A stretch of DNA of 58,962 nt from Lautropia sp. (GCA_030530775.1 JAUMUG010000011.1:1-58962); one strand, 5' to 3'. Counted from the first letter of the stretch, positions 37,742-46,976 are shown. A program made the numbers and translations. The notes: generated from the letters alone by a model not told the origin.

Positions 37742-39409
37742 ATGTCTGAATCGAAATCCCGTCCCCCTCGATCGATACCACCCACTCCTTGCGCCCCGTC
37801 GTCCACTTCGACACCGGTCACGTCGGAAAGCTGCACGCCCAAGCGCGACAAACCGCCACGCTGGCAGCTGCTGCTGGCCACCGCCCTCGGTGTGGCCCAT
37901 GCCTTCACCTTCGCCCCCTGGGGCAACGGTTGGCTGCAATTGGCGGTGCTGGGCGGTTTCGGCTGGTTGCTGGCCAATGCATCGGCACGCGGTGCCGGCA
38001 TCCGGCGCATGGCGCTGACCGGGGCCCTGTTCGGGCTGGGCTGGTTCACGGCCGGGGTCGGCTGGCTCTATATCGCCATGCATCGCTTCGGCGGCCTGCC
38101 TGCTCCGCTGTCGGCCACCGGTGTACTGCTGTTTGCCGGCTACCTGTCGATCTTTCCAGCCCTGGCTGCCGCCGTGCTCGGCCGTTTCGGCAACCCGCGT
38201 CGCCCCTTCGGCTTCATGCTGCTGATGGCGGGCGCCCTGACCCTGGCCGAACTGTCGCGCGGCAGCATTCTGAGCGGGTTCCCCTGGCTGGGCATCGGCT
38301 ACGCTCATATCGACAGCCCCCTGGCTTCGTTGGCTCCAGTGGGTGGTGTCTACGCCGTGACGCTGGCTGCCAGCCTGATCGGTGGCTGCATCGCCATGGC
38401 CTTTCATCGACTGCGTCCCTGGCACATCATCCCGGGCCTGGCCGTCATCGCCGTGGCCGACTCGCTGGACGGTATGCAATGGACCCACGGCCATGGTCAA
38501 CCGATCACGGTCAGCCTGCTGCAGGGCAATGTGCCCCAGCAGATGAAATTCGACCCGGTATTCAGCGCCCGGGCGCGTGCCGACTATCTGCAGATGATCG
38601 AGTCCTCCCCGGCCGATCTGGTGCTGCTGCCCGAAACCGCCTGGACGATTCCCTGGCAGAATACCGACCCCGACGGCCTGGCCCGGATACTGTCCTTCGT
38701 TGCAGAAACCGGCAGCGCGGTGGCCCTCGGGATCCCCCGGCTGGTACAGAACCCCGATCCAGCCCCCAATGACCCCTGGAAAGGCATGCAGTTCACCAAC
38801 AGTGTCATGCTGCTCGACCGTACCGGACTGGCCGACGACATCGAGCCCCTGTATTACGACAAACGGCATCTGGTGCCCTTTGGCGAGTTCATCCCGCCCG
38901 GCTTCCGCTGGTTCGTCGAGATGATGGAGATCCCGCTCGGCGATCTGCGTCGGGGCCCCGTCAACCAGGCACCCTTGCCGGTAGCCGATCAGCGGATCGG
39001 CTTCAATATCTGCTACGAAGACATCTTTGGTGAAGAACTGCTGCCTGTGCTGCACGGCACCGACGGCGGTGACCAGGACAGCGCCACCATCCTGGCCAAC
39101 CTGACCAATCTGGGCTGGTATGGCCAATCGCATGCGCTGCCACAGCACCTGCAGATCGCCCGGATGCGCGCCCTGGAAACCGGCCGCCCGATGATCCGCA
39201 GCACCAACAATGGCGTCACTGCCGTGATCCTGCCCAATGGCGAGGTCGACCGCCAACTGCCGATGCACGAAGCCGGTGTACTGAAAGCCACGGTACAGGG
39301 CCACGGCGGTCTGACCCCCTACGCCCAAGCCGGTGGCAACTGGCCGATCTGGCTGGCATCCGCCGCCATGATGTTGCTCGGCATGACGCTCGGCCGCCGC
39401 CGGAAGTAA
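37742..39409 (+). CDS. lnt: Apolipoprotein N-acyltransferase
   Basis: Inner-membrane enzyme that adds the third acyl chain to lipoproteins. The 555-residue product has an N-terminal membrane domain (FAPWGNGWLQLAVLGGFGWLL through GSILSGFPWLGIGYAH, about 45-205) and a C-terminal nitrilase-like periplasmic domain with the catalytic triad visible: Glu in LLPETAWTIP near 301, Lys in YYDKRHLVPFGEFIP near 372, and Cys in FNICYEDIFG near 424. A final hydrophobic helix lies at WPIWLASAAMMLLGMTL. A 40-residue Ser/Thr/Pro-rich cytoplasmic leader precedes the first helix. Given the many lipoproteins in this window, its presence is consistent. Confidence 0.96.
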   Translation: MSESKSRPPRSIPPTPCAPSSTSTPVTSESCTPKRDKPPRWQLLLATALGVAHAFTFAPWGNGWLQLAVLGGFGWLLANASARGAGIRRMALTGALFGLGWFTAGVGWLYIAMHRFGGLPAPLSATGVLLFAGYLSIFPALAAAVLGRFGNPRRPFGFMLLMAGALTLAELSRGSILSGFPWLGIGYAHIDSPLASLAPVGGVYAVTLAASLIGGCIAMAFHRLRPWHIIPGLAVIAVADSLDGMQWTHGHGQPITVSLLQGNVPQQMKFDPVFSARARADYLQMIESSPADLVLLPETAWTIPWQNTDPDGLARILSFVAETGSAVALGIPRLVQNPDPAPNDPWKGMQFTNSVMLLDRTGLADDIEPLYYDKRHLVPFGEFIPPGFRWFVEMMEIPLGDLRRGPVNQAPLPVADQRIGFNICYEDIFGEELLPVLHGTDGGDQDSATILANLTNLGWYGQSHALPQHLQIARMRALETGRPMIRSTNNGVTAVILPNGEVDRQLPMHEAGVLKATVQGHGGLTPYAQAGGNWPIWLASAAMMLLGMTLGRRRK

Positions 39410-39846
39410 GCCTTCGGCCCGACCGCAGCATCTTTATACCCGGCTGCAGCATCTTTACAACCCGGTCATGCGGGCTTCACAACGAACCCGTATGATCGGT
39501 ACCAAGCCTGCTCGGCATGACGCCTCTTCATCGAAGCCGGACCGCTCAAAACGACGTCCTGTCCGGAAACGTGGGATCGGAAAAACCATGGCGGACACCG
39601 ATCGCGACAACACACCTGCCGCAGCCGCTGCAACCATTTCCTGTTCCATGGCCGTGGCCGGGGTGCAGCAGCACAGGCGCACAGACCGTGTTCCGCCCCT
39701 GTCGGTTTCCACTTTCCCGATGTCTGCAGTCCGCAGTCCGGGATCCCGGCCCGGACGTTCGAAAAGCGTCTGCCCGAAGCCAGGCCGTATCGTCCATCCG
39801 GGCCATGTGGCCCCGATTCCCGTCAACCCACTTCGAACCAAGAACC
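39410..39846. other. Intergenic region lnt / cytochrome b561
   Basis: About 440 bases with no supportable gene apart from a small tandem repeat at its start. Confidence 0.4.
39425..39467. repeat. 21/22-bp imperfect tandem repeat (2 copies)
   Basis: GCAGCATCTTTATACCCGGCT (39425-39445) is followed by GCAGCATCTTTACAACCCGGTC (39446-39467), differing by one substitution, one inserted base and the end. It lies just after lnt and is not a hairpin. Confidence 0.7.
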
Positions 39847-40422
39847 ATGGGACTACACAGCCATCAATCTCACCCTCCCGATACCACCGACCATCCACTG
39901 ATCACCGATACACCGAAATACTACGGCGTCATCACCCGCTTTCTGCACTGGAGCATGGCGGCCGGTTTCGCCTTCCTGCTCTTCACCGCGTTGGCGTGGA
40001 CTTTCGCAGAGGATCAGCCATGGACCAAAGGCCTGATGTACTACCACAAATCCGTCGGCTTCATTCTGATGGTACTGATCGTGCTGCGCGTGATCTGGGC
40101 TGTCATCAACCATGCCAGACGCCCACCTTCCGACAGTCTGGCCGCCAAGGTCGGACATCTGGCGCTTTATGCACTGATGTTCGTCGTGCCGCTGGTCGCC
40201 ATGATCCGGCAATACGGTGGCGCCCGTGGGCCGCTGGAAGTCTTTGGTGTGCAGATCATGCAAGGCTCGCCCACGCCGATCAAATGGATGATCGACGTCG
40301 GCAGCAACTTCCACAGCAACCTGGCCTGGATTCTGTTCGCTCTGGCGATCGGCCATATCCTGATGGTGCCGATCCATCGCATGAGGGGCAACGACGTGCT
40401 GCCCCGGATGCTGGGCCGCTGA
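39847..40422 (+). CDS. Cytochrome b561 family membrane protein
   Basis: The 191-residue product has four membrane helices with histidines placed to ligate two b-type hemes: ITRFLHWSMAAGF near 30, MYYHKSVGFILMVL near 69, KVGHLALYALMFVVPL near 102 and SNFHSNLAWILFALAIGHILMVPIHR near 152-177. Such CybB-type proteins move electrons from ubiquinol, for example to superoxide or periplasmic acceptors. The ATG at 39847 begins the His-rich leader; no strong ribosome-binding site is visible, and the frame is open further upstream. It is flanked by long non-coding gaps and appears monocistronic. Confidence 0.87.
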   Translation: MGLHSHQSHPPDTTDHPLITDTPKYYGVITRFLHWSMAAGFAFLLFTALAWTFAEDQPWTKGLMYYHKSVGFILMVLIVLRVIWAVINHARRPPSDSLAAKVGHLALYALMFVVPLVAMIRQYGGARGPLEVFGVQIMQGSPTPIKWMIDVGSNFHSNLAWILFALAIGHILMVPIHRMRGNDVLPRMLGR

Positions 40423-40849
40423 CCAGTCACCGTCACTGAAAGCCATGAAACGGACGACATCCCGGATGCGGGGACGGTAGACATCGCGAAAGCAAAAACC
40501 GCCTCCTTCCAGGTACGCTTCGTCAGCGGCCGCAACCCATGGCAAATGCCATGGGCATGAGGCGAGACGCGGGTGTGCAGGACACCCGCCCCGTCCGCCC
40601 GTAACGGGCAGTCTTTCCCCGACCGGGGGCACGGCTGCTTGCATCGGACGATCTTTCCATGACCCGGTCCAACCCGTTGCGACAGGCTCTCCACCCTGGA
40701 CCATTCTCTGGTGGATGCAGGCTTTCGCCATAAAACGATGTTCTCCGCGCCAGCCGTCGGCTGAGCAACATTCTCTTATATTGCAGTGCACCATTCATGG
40801 GCCGTCTATGCGATCATCGGCGCTCTCGAGTATCTTCGGACGTGATTCC
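40423..40849. other. Intergenic region with GC-rich hairpin
   Basis: About 430 bases without a gene. GCGGGTGT (40569-40576) and ACACCCGC (40582-40589) form an 8-bp hairpin with a 5-base loop, without a T-tract. Confidence 0.4.
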
Positions 40850-41614
40850 ATGAATGACCGCACCGCATCGAATGGCCGTCTGGCAGGCAAGATCAGCGTC
40901 ATCACCGGCGCCGCACAGGGTATCGGCGAAGCCACCGCGCTCAAATTCGCCCGCGAAGGCGCCATCGTCATCATTTGCGACCTGAACGAAGCAGCGATCG
41001 ACTCAGTCGCCAAGAAGTGCCAGGAATCGGGCGCCCAGGCCGTCGGCTACCGTATGGACGTGACCAGGCGTACCGAGGTGGACGCCGTGGTCGCCAAGGT
41101 GCTGAAGCAATTCGGCCGCATCGACACCCTCGTCAACAACGCCGGCATCACCCAAGACGCACGTCTGGTCAAAATGACCGAAGCCCAATTCGAGCAAGTC
41201 ATCGATGTGAACCTGCGTGGCGTGTTCCATTGCTCGCAGGCCGTAGCCGGCACCATGCTCGAACAGGGCGGCGGCGTCATTCTCAACGCCAGCTCGGTGG
41301 TCGGCCTCTATGGCAACTTCGGCCAGACCAACTATGCCGCCACCAAGTTCGGCGTCATCGGCTACACCAAGACCTGGAGCCGCGAGCTGGGTCCCAAGGG
41401 TGTACGTGTCAATGCGGTTGCCCCCGGCTTCATCACCACTCCGATGCTCGAAAACATCCCCGAAAAAGTCATGCAAGCCCTGTGCGCCAAAGTGCCGATG
41501 GGCCGTCTGGGCAAGCCCGAAGAAATCGCCAACGTCTACGCCTTCCTGGCCAGCGACGAGGCCAGCTACATCAACGGCGAAGTGATCGAAGTCTCGGGTG
41601 GTATCTCGCTCTGA
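40850..41614 (+). CDS. fabG: SDR-family 3-oxoacyl-ACP / acetoacetyl-CoA reductase (FabG-like)
   Basis: NAD(P)H-dependent reductase of 254 residues with the classical SDR features: cofactor loop TGAAQGIG near 20-27, NNAGIT near 95, catalytic Ser in [10 protein letters not shown], and Tyr-x3-Lys in [12 protein letters not shown] near 159-163, then the terminal [10 protein letters not shown]. It closely resembles FabG, but it is not beside other fatty-acid synthesis genes, so acetoacetyl-CoA reductase or another beta-ketoacyl substrate is equally possible. I use ATG 40850 because the conserved sequence starts 12 residues later; the open frame extends upstream to 40715. Confidence 0.85.
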   Translation: MNDRTASNGRLAGKISVITGAAQGIGEATALKFAREGAIVIICDLNEAAIDSVAKKCQESGAQAVGYRMDVTRRTEVDAVVAKVLKQFGRIDTLVNNAGITQDARLVKMTEAQFEQVIDVNLRGVFHCSQAVAGTMLEQGGGVILNASSVVGLYGNFGQTNYAATKFGVIGYTKTWSRELGPKGVRVNAVAPGFITTPMLENIPEKVMQALCAKVPMGRLGKPEEIANVYAFLASDEASYINGEVIEVSGGISL

Positions 41615-42125
41615 TCACCGATTCCGACCCGTCCGAGCCTGATCCGCGGAAAGCATGAGGACCGGAAACCCGCCTCGCCGGCATAGTCCTGATGAAAGAG
41701 CTCCCCGCGCCATCGACATCGATGTCACACCGGCCGAAAACCCCCGTTGCCATGACGGCGCTCGAACCGGGCACTGCCACGCTGGATGATCACGCAGGCC
41801 GGCGCGAAGTCCTGAACACCTTTCCCAGTGTCGATGTTTCCCCACGCCAGACATTGCGTCCGCCCAAACGAAAGTCGATCCCCCCAAAATTGATCGGGAT
41901 CAAGCACGTCACTTTGCAAGGCATAGAAGAATAGCCGGATTCCGACTGGTGGCACCGACCCCCCTGCCGCTTTTCAGCAGGAGGCGGGTGGGACGAAGTG
42001 TAGCGCCCGCTCACACCGGGGAACGACGTGTGAACGCCGAACGCCCGCGATGAGACTGGACCGCCGGCATCACAAAGACGAAACATGCCCACCGTGCCCG
42101 CATCGATCACATGAAGGAGATTGCC
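41615..42125. other. Leader region of the ABC importer operon
   Basis: About 510 bases. A possible 80-codon ORF at 41692-41934 has no ribosome-binding site and no recognisable domain. CCCCCTGC...GCAGGAGG around 41960-41983 can form a hairpin. I looked for cobalamin-riboswitch landmarks here because of the transporter that follows, but did not find them. Confidence 0.35.
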
Positions 42126-43238
42126 GTGACCAAAGCCCGCCTGGCTGCAACCCTGACGCTGACCGCGCTTGCCCTGCTGTGCTCACCGGCCCGTGCCGAA
42201 ATCACCGTGAAGGACGCGGTGGGCCGCAGTGTCACCGTTCCCAAGGTGCCCGAGCGCGTCGTGCTGGGCTTCTACTACGAGGACTATCTGGCCGTGGTTG
42301 GCCCCAAGGCGATCGACAAGGTGGTGGCGCTGTCACTGACCACCTGGAAGGACTGGCGTCCCAACCAGTTCATCGCCTATGAAAAAGCCCTACCCCGACT
42401 CAAGAACCTTCCCGATGTCGGCAGCAGCGAAGACAGTACCTTCTCGGTCGAAAAAGTCATCGATGCCGACCCCGATCTGTTGATCCTGGGAGCCTGGAAC
42501 TACGACGCGCTGGGCGAAGCGGTCGAACAGATCGAAGCAGCCGGCATTCCGGTACTGGTACTCGACTACAACGCCCAGACCGTCGAAAAACACGTGGCTT
42601 CGACCCTGGCGCTGGGCAAGTTGATGGGTCAGGAAGAACGTGCCGAAAAACTGGCGGCTGAATACAAGGAAGCGATGGTGGCCATCGATGCACGCATCGC
42701 TCCGCACAAACCTTCCAAGAAGAAGGTCTATGTCGAACTGGCCCAGAACGGTCCAGGCACGGTCGGCAACTCTTATGGCGACACCATGTGGGGTGCACTG
42801 GTCAACCAGCTGGGTGGCCAGAACATCGCACTCGGCCAGATCGGCAACTGGGGGCCGCTCAGCCCCGAATATGTGCTCGAGCAGCAACCCGATCTGGTTT
42901 TTCTGACCGGCTCCGAATGGCGCAACAAACCACAGGCCGTCGCGATGGGCTTCGGCGCCGATGCCGCGCTGACCCATGAACGTCTGGGTGCCTATGCACA
43001 GCGTACCGGTTGGGCCGACCTGCCGGCCGTCAAGCAGAACGGTCTGCATGCCATCTACCACGGGGGCACCCGCACGCTCTCCGATTACGTCTACGCCCAA
43101 TACATCGCCAAACAGCTTTACCCCAAAGCCTTTGCCGATGTCGACCCGGCAGAGAACCTGCGTCGTTTCTATAGGACCTGGCTGCCGATCGAGGCCGATG
43201 GCGTCTTCATGACGCGCTACCAGCCCGACGCCAAGTGA
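42126..43238 (+). CDS. ABC importer substrate-binding protein (iron-siderophore/cobalamin type)
   Basis: The 370-residue product has a signal peptide ending SPARA-EI and a FecB/BtuF-type two-lobed fold: ITVKDAVGRSVTVPKVPERVVLGFYYEDYLAVVG, DVGSSEDSTFSVEKVIDADPDLLILGAWNYD, and SPEYVLEQQPDLVFLTGSEW. I start at GTG 42126, which is preceded by GGAG 6 bases upstream and leads straight into the signal peptide. The ATG at 42111 upstream overlaps that ribosome-binding site. Two matching transporter genes follow directly. Substrate cannot be read from sequence; a ferric chelate, heme or a corrinoid are all possible. Confidence 0.87.
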   Translation: MTKARLAATLTLTALALLCSPARAEITVKDAVGRSVTVPKVPERVVLGFYYEDYLAVVGPKAIDKVVALSLTTWKDWRPNQFIAYEKALPRLKNLPDVGSSEDSTFSVEKVIDADPDLLILGAWNYDALGEAVEQIEAAGIPVLVLDYNAQTVEKHVASTLALGKLMGQEERAEKLAAEYKEAMVAIDARIAPHKPSKKKVYVELAQNGPGTVGNSYGDTMWGALVNQLGGQNIALGQIGNWGPLSPEYVLEQQPDLVFLTGSEWRNKPQAVAMGFGADAALTHERLGAYAQRTGWADLPAVKQNGLHAIYHGGTRTLSDYVYAQYIAKQLYPKAFADVDPAENLRRFYRTWLPIEADGVFMTRYQPDAK

Positions 43239-43247
43239 GGAGCGGCC

Positions 43248-44339
43248 ATGCCGACGCTGGCCCGCCCGGATGTCGAACCCCATGCGATCCATGGGCATTA
43301 CCGCAGCGGTCTGGGGCATCGTCTGTGGATACTGGCGGCCGTGGCCCTCATCCTGATGGTGCTGACCCTGCTCGATCTGACCACGGGTCCTTCCGGCATG
43401 CCGGTGGTCGATGTGCTGACGGCGATCTGGCAGGGGCCGCACGATTTCGGCGAACAGGGACAGTACAAAAAGATCGTCACGATCCTCTGGCAGCTGCGCA
43501 TGCCGCAGACGCTGATGGGTCTGCTGGTCGGTGCCAGTCTGGGACTGGCGGGTCTGCAGATGCAGACCATTCTGTCCAATCCCCTGGCCAGCCCCTTCAC
43601 CCTGGGCTTTTCGGCTGCGGCCGGTTTCGGTGCGGCACTGGCCATCATGTTCGGAGCTGCCTTGCCACTGCCGCCGTTCATCGTGGTGCCGGCTGCCGCC
43701 TTTGCCATGACGCTTGGCGCCTGCGGGCTGATCTATCTGTTGGCCACGCTGCGCAGCGCATCACCCGACGTGTTGATCCTGGGCGGCATCGCCGTGCTGT
43801 TTTTCTTTCAATCGATCCAATCGCTGCTGCAGTTCCTGGCTTCGCCCGAAGTACTGCAGCAGATCGTCTTCTGGCTGTTCGGCAGCCTGCTCAAATCCAG
43901 TTGGACCAGTGTGACCGTCTGCGCCGGCATCCTGGTGTCGTGCACACCCTTCGTCATCCGCGATGCTTGGGCGCTGACCACGCTGCGACTCGGTGACGCC
44001 AACGCCGCCAGCCTGGGCATCGATGTCGAACGCATCCGCCGACGGACTTTCATCATCGTCGCGCTGCTGACGGCGGCCGCCGTGTCGTTCGTCGGCACCA
44101 TCGGTTTCATCGGACTGATCGCACCGCACGTGGCCCGCTCGCTGGTCGGCGAGGACCACCGCTTCGCGCTGCCTCTGGCGGCACTCACCGGCGGCATCAT
44201 CCTGATCGGCGCCTCGGTATTCGGCAAGCTGATCTCACCCGCCGCCGTCATTCCGGTCGGCATCATCACGGCGGTGGCCGGTGTACCGATGCTGTTCGCC
44301 ATCATCGTGCGGCGCAGCCGCCGAGGAGACATCGGATGA
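43248..44339 (+). CDS. ABC importer permease (FecCD/BtuC family)
   Basis: The 363-residue membrane protein has about ten helices and the conserved FecCD segments: LRMPQTLMGLLVGASLGLAGLQMQTILSNPLASPFTLGFSAAAGFGA near 75-120, LGDANAASLGID near 250, and VGTIGFIGLIAPHVARSLVGEDHRF near 282-305, the latter being the ATPase-contacting region. GAGG lies about 9 bases before ATG 43248, and the gene begins 9 bases after the binding-protein stop. It overlaps the ATPase gene by four bases (ATGA). It should form a homodimeric channel. Confidence 0.93.
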   Translation: MPTLARPDVEPHAIHGHYRSGLGHRLWILAAVALILMVLTLLDLTTGPSGMPVVDVLTAIWQGPHDFGEQGQYKKIVTILWQLRMPQTLMGLLVGASLGLAGLQMQTILSNPLASPFTLGFSAAAGFGAALAIMFGAALPLPPFIVVPAAAFAMTLGACGLIYLLATLRSASPDVLILGGIAVLFFFQSIQSLLQFLASPEVLQQIVFWLFGSLLKSSWTSVTVCAGILVSCTPFVIRDAWALTTLRLGDANAASLGIDVERIRRRTFIIVALLTAAAVSFVGTIGFIGLIAPHVARSLVGEDHRFALPLAALTGGIILIGASVFGKLISPAAVIPVGIITAVAGVPMLFAIIVRRSRRGDIG

Positions 44340-45085
44340 GCCTGGAACTGCATCAGGTCCGCGTCCGGTATGGCAACAGCCTGATTCTGAACGGTATCGA
44401 CACCCGGTTGGAACCGGGCCAGATCGTCGGCCTGATCGGGCCGAACGGCACCGGTAAATCGACGCTGATCAAAGCCATCGCCACGGTGCAGCCCTTCTCG
44501 GGCCGAATCCTGTGGCAAGGCCAACCGGTGCGTCTCGGAGAGATCGGTTTCATGCCGCAGAGCTGCCAGGTACGGGCCGAACTCAGCGTACTGGAAACCA
44601 TCCTGCTGGGCCGACACGAAGCCCTGGGGCTCCGTGTCGACCGATCGATCATCGACCGGGCGATCGCCATCCTCGAAGACTTCCGGATCGCCCACCTGCA
44701 TCGGCGCAGTATGACCCGGCTGTCGGGTGGCCAGCAGCAGCTGGTGCTGTTGGCTCAGCGCCTGTTGCGTCAACCCCGCTTGCTGTTGCTCGACGAAGCG
44801 ACCAGCGCACTCGACATCCGCCACCAGATGCAGGTGTTCGAACGGCTCAACGCCTACGTGCAGCGGACCGGTGCGCTGGTGCTGATCGCCATTCACGACC
44901 TGAATCTCGCGGCCCAGCACACCCAGCACATCCTGCTGCTCAACCAGGGCATGATCGCCGGTCAGGGCAGCTTCTGTGACGTGGTCTGTACTGACAGCCT
45001 GCGTACCGTCTACGGCATCGAATCCGAAATCATCACCACGGCCAGCCAGCGTACCGCGGTCGTGCCGATCCGTCCCTGCAGCTGA
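44336..45085 (+). CDS. ABC importer ATPase (FecE/BtuD family)
   Basis: The 249-residue product has Walker A GPNGTGKST near 34-42, signature LSGGQQQLV near 128-136, Walker B LLLLDEATSALD near 148-159 and the switch His in IAIHDLNLAAQH. This is the typical ATPase of iron-chelate and cobalamin importers. It is translationally coupled to the permease through an ATGA overlap, so binding protein, permease and ATPase form one operon. No TonB-dependent receptor lies nearby. Confidence 0.94.
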   Translation: MSLELHQVRVRYGNSLILNGIDTRLEPGQIVGLIGPNGTGKSTLIKAIATVQPFSGRILWQGQPVRLGEIGFMPQSCQVRAELSVLETILLGRHEALGLRVDRSIIDRAIAILEDFRIAHLHRRSMTRLSGGQQQLVLLAQRLLRQPRLLLLDEATSALDIRHQMQVFERLNAYVQRTGALVLIAIHDLNLAAQHTQHILLLNQGMIAGQGSFCDVVCTDSLRTVYGIESEIITTASQRTAVVPIRPCS

Positions 45086-45770
45086 CACCCAAAGGGTGAG
45101 GGCAAAACCCGGGTCCCATCCCGAACCAAGCACAAGGGCGCGGCACGAGAAAACCCAAGGCCATGGATACAATCAGAATCACCCATAAGAAAAATAAGAA
45201 CCAAAAGCAAATAAAAAACCAGAGCAAGGACCAATGCTCAGGCAAAAGTCAAGGCCAAATCCAAAGCAGGTGCCAAGGCCGCAGCCAAAGCCCGGCCGAC
45301 CATTCGAGATCATGCAGGCCCTCCGACCGGAAGCACTCAGACTCGAACACCTGACAAAAGACTTGAACGCCATCCCTCCGGCCCGAGACAAAGGCTTGAA
45401 TACCACTCTTCATGACCCGTTCCGCCACCGCCGGCCGCGAAACGAGCGCATGGCCGGCCTATAATCGGAAAGATTTGCCCGTTCACTTTTCATGCTCTGC
45501 CCAACTTCGGATTCAGGAACATCCGAATAATGTTGCACCACAGCAATATCGACACCGAGTGAGCCCCCAAAGAAAATGCAGGGGACCGGAAAGAAAAGAA
45601 ATATCAATCGCTTCTATTTATTGACTCTATGCAAGAAACCCATCTGGACGCTCCCAAAATGCCAAAACATTTAACCTGATTTAACAAGACCATCCTGCCA
45701 ACAGGGGTTCTATAATTCACAAGGCAGTTCAAATCATTCAAACCCCCATGTATCAAGGGCATAAAAAATT
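45086..45770. other. AT-rich, purine-rich intergenic stretch (about 0.7 kb)
   Basis: Composition differs sharply from the surroundings: 45180-45300 is A-rich on the plus strand and is full of AAG/AAA/CCA triplets. After a TAA at about 45210 one frame reads as a Lys/Ala tract (QAKVKAKSKAGAKAAAKA near 45240-45292), like the tail of histone H1-like proteins, then runs on to TGA near 45411. No frame has both a start codon with a ribosome-binding site and a coherent protein. The 3' part (45600-45770) is AT-rich promoter DNA of the peroxidase gene. Confidence 0.5.
45711..45716 (+). promoter_or_regulatory. Consensus -10 hexamer upstream of cytochrome c peroxidase
   Basis: TATAAT lies about 55 bases before the ATG, but the matching -35 position reads GACCAT, which is very poor. 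This suggests activator-dependent transcription. A direct repeat TTTAAC occurs at 45670-45685, near position -40 to -50. No perfect FNR box is visible. Confidence 0.45.
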
Positions 45771-46901
45771 ATGAGCAATGCCATTCGCAAAACTGCGCTG
45801 AGCCTCGGTATTTTGCTGGCCATGAGCACCTTTGGCGCACAAGCGGTAGAACCGGCAAAAACGCAGGCCCGTGCCACACAACAGACGGCCAGCACCGCCA
45901 TCTCAGCCGCAGACAAGGATCTGCTGGAACAGGCGCAGTCACTGTTCCAAGCACTGCCCAGTCCGGCAGAAATGCAGAAGATTCGCGCCTTTACACCGGA
46001 GCAGGTCGAACTGGGCCGGGTGCTCTGGTATGAACCGCGCCTGTCGCTGGGCAATACGGTCAGCTGCAACTCCTGTCACAACCTGGCCAGTGCCGGGGTC
46101 GACAATCTGCCGACCAGCCAGGGGCACAAGGGCGCCTTCGGTGGCCGCAACTCGCCCACTGTGCTGAACGCTGCCCTGCTGGGCATGCAGTTCTGGGACG
46201 GCCGTGCGGCAGACGTCGAAGAGCAGGCAGGTGGTCCGCTGGTCAACCCGGTCGAAATGGCCAACCCCGACAAGGAATCGGTCGTCCGGAAGATCGCCCA
46301 TATTCCCGAATATAAGGCAATGTTCAAAAAAGCCTTTCCCAAGAACGGGGGCGCCATCTCTTTCGAGAACATCACTGTCGCCATCGCGGCCTTCGAGCGT
46401 ACACTGCTGACGCCGACACGCTGGGATGATTATCTGAAAGGCAACGTCAAGGCGCTGTCCACCCAGGAGCGCAAGGGCCTCAGCGCCTTCATCGACAATG
46501 GCTGCATCGCCTGCCACAAGGGCGTGAACCTGGGCGGAGATTCCTTCCAGAAATTCGGTCTGGTCAAGGGTCCGTACTGGAAGTTCATCGAAAGCAGCAA
46601 GCATGATGAAGGCCGCTTCGAAGTCACCCAGGACGAAGCCGACAAGTTCTTCTTCCGCGTGCCAGGCCTACGTAATGTGGCCAAGACCTTCCCCTACTTC
46701 CACAACGGCAGCGTCTGGGAGCTGGACAAGGCCGTCAGCATCATGGGTGAAGCCCAACTGGGTGAAAAGCTGTCCAAGGAAGACGTGAACGATATCGTGG
46801 CCTTCCTGGAATCCCTGTCGGGTTCCGTACCGGCCTCGGCCCGTCTGATGCCCGAGCTGCCGCTGAACAGCATGCCGAACACCCATCCCAACAACGAATA
46901 A
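45771..46901 (+). CDS. ccpA: Di-heme cytochrome c peroxidase
   Basis: Periplasmic enzyme that reduces hydrogen peroxide with electrons from cytochrome c. The 376-residue product has a signal peptide ending FGAQA-VEP and two c-type heme sites: CNSCH at 99-103 (peroxidatic domain) and CIACH at 245-249 (electron-transfer domain). The segments GGRNSPTVLNAALLGMQFWDGRA and RVPGLRNVAKTFPYFHNGSV are characteristic of the MauG/CcpA family. AAGGG about 18 bases before ATG 45771 is rather far. It is followed by a strong hairpin terminator, so it appears monocistronic. Confidence 0.95.
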   Translation: MSNAIRKTALSLGILLAMSTFGAQAVEPAKTQARATQQTASTAISAADKDLLEQAQSLFQALPSPAEMQKIRAFTPEQVELGRVLWYEPRLSLGNTVSCNSCHNLASAGVDNLPTSQGHKGAFGGRNSPTVLNAALLGMQFWDGRAADVEEQAGGPLVNPVEMANPDKESVVRKIAHIPEYKAMFKKAFPKNGGAISFENITVAIAAFERTLLTPTRWDDYLKGNVKALSTQERKGLSAFIDNGCIACHKGVNLGGDSFQKFGLVKGPYWKFIESSKHDEGRFEVTQDEADKFFFRVPGLRNVAKTFPYFHNGSVWELDKAVSIMGEAQLGEKLSKEDVNDIVAFLESLSGSVPASARLMPELPLNSMPNTHPNNE

Positions 46902-46935
46902 GTCCGTCCGGAGAAATCCGTCCGGGGGCTCTTCC

Positions 46936-46959
46936 GAAACGCCGCCACAGCGGCGTTTC
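46936..46959 (+). terminator. Terminator hairpin after ccpA
   Basis: A perfect 10-bp stem GAAACGCCGC (46936-46945) / GCGGCGTTTC (46950-46959) with a CACA loop. The T-run is only three bases, part of the stem. It lies 35 bases after the ccpA stop. Confidence 0.7.
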
Positions 46960-46976
46960 ATGTGAAGCTCTGTCCC

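Noticed and set aside
41692..41934. 80-codon ORF before the ABC importer
   Set aside because: No ribosome-binding site and no recognisable domain; left as leader DNA.
45412..45624. 70-codon ORF upstream of ccpA
   Set aside because: Mixed composition, no ribosome-binding site; likely non-coding promoter DNA.
45670..45690. FNR box before ccpA
   Set aside because: CTGATTTAACAAG matches only one half of TTGAT-N4-ATCAA.
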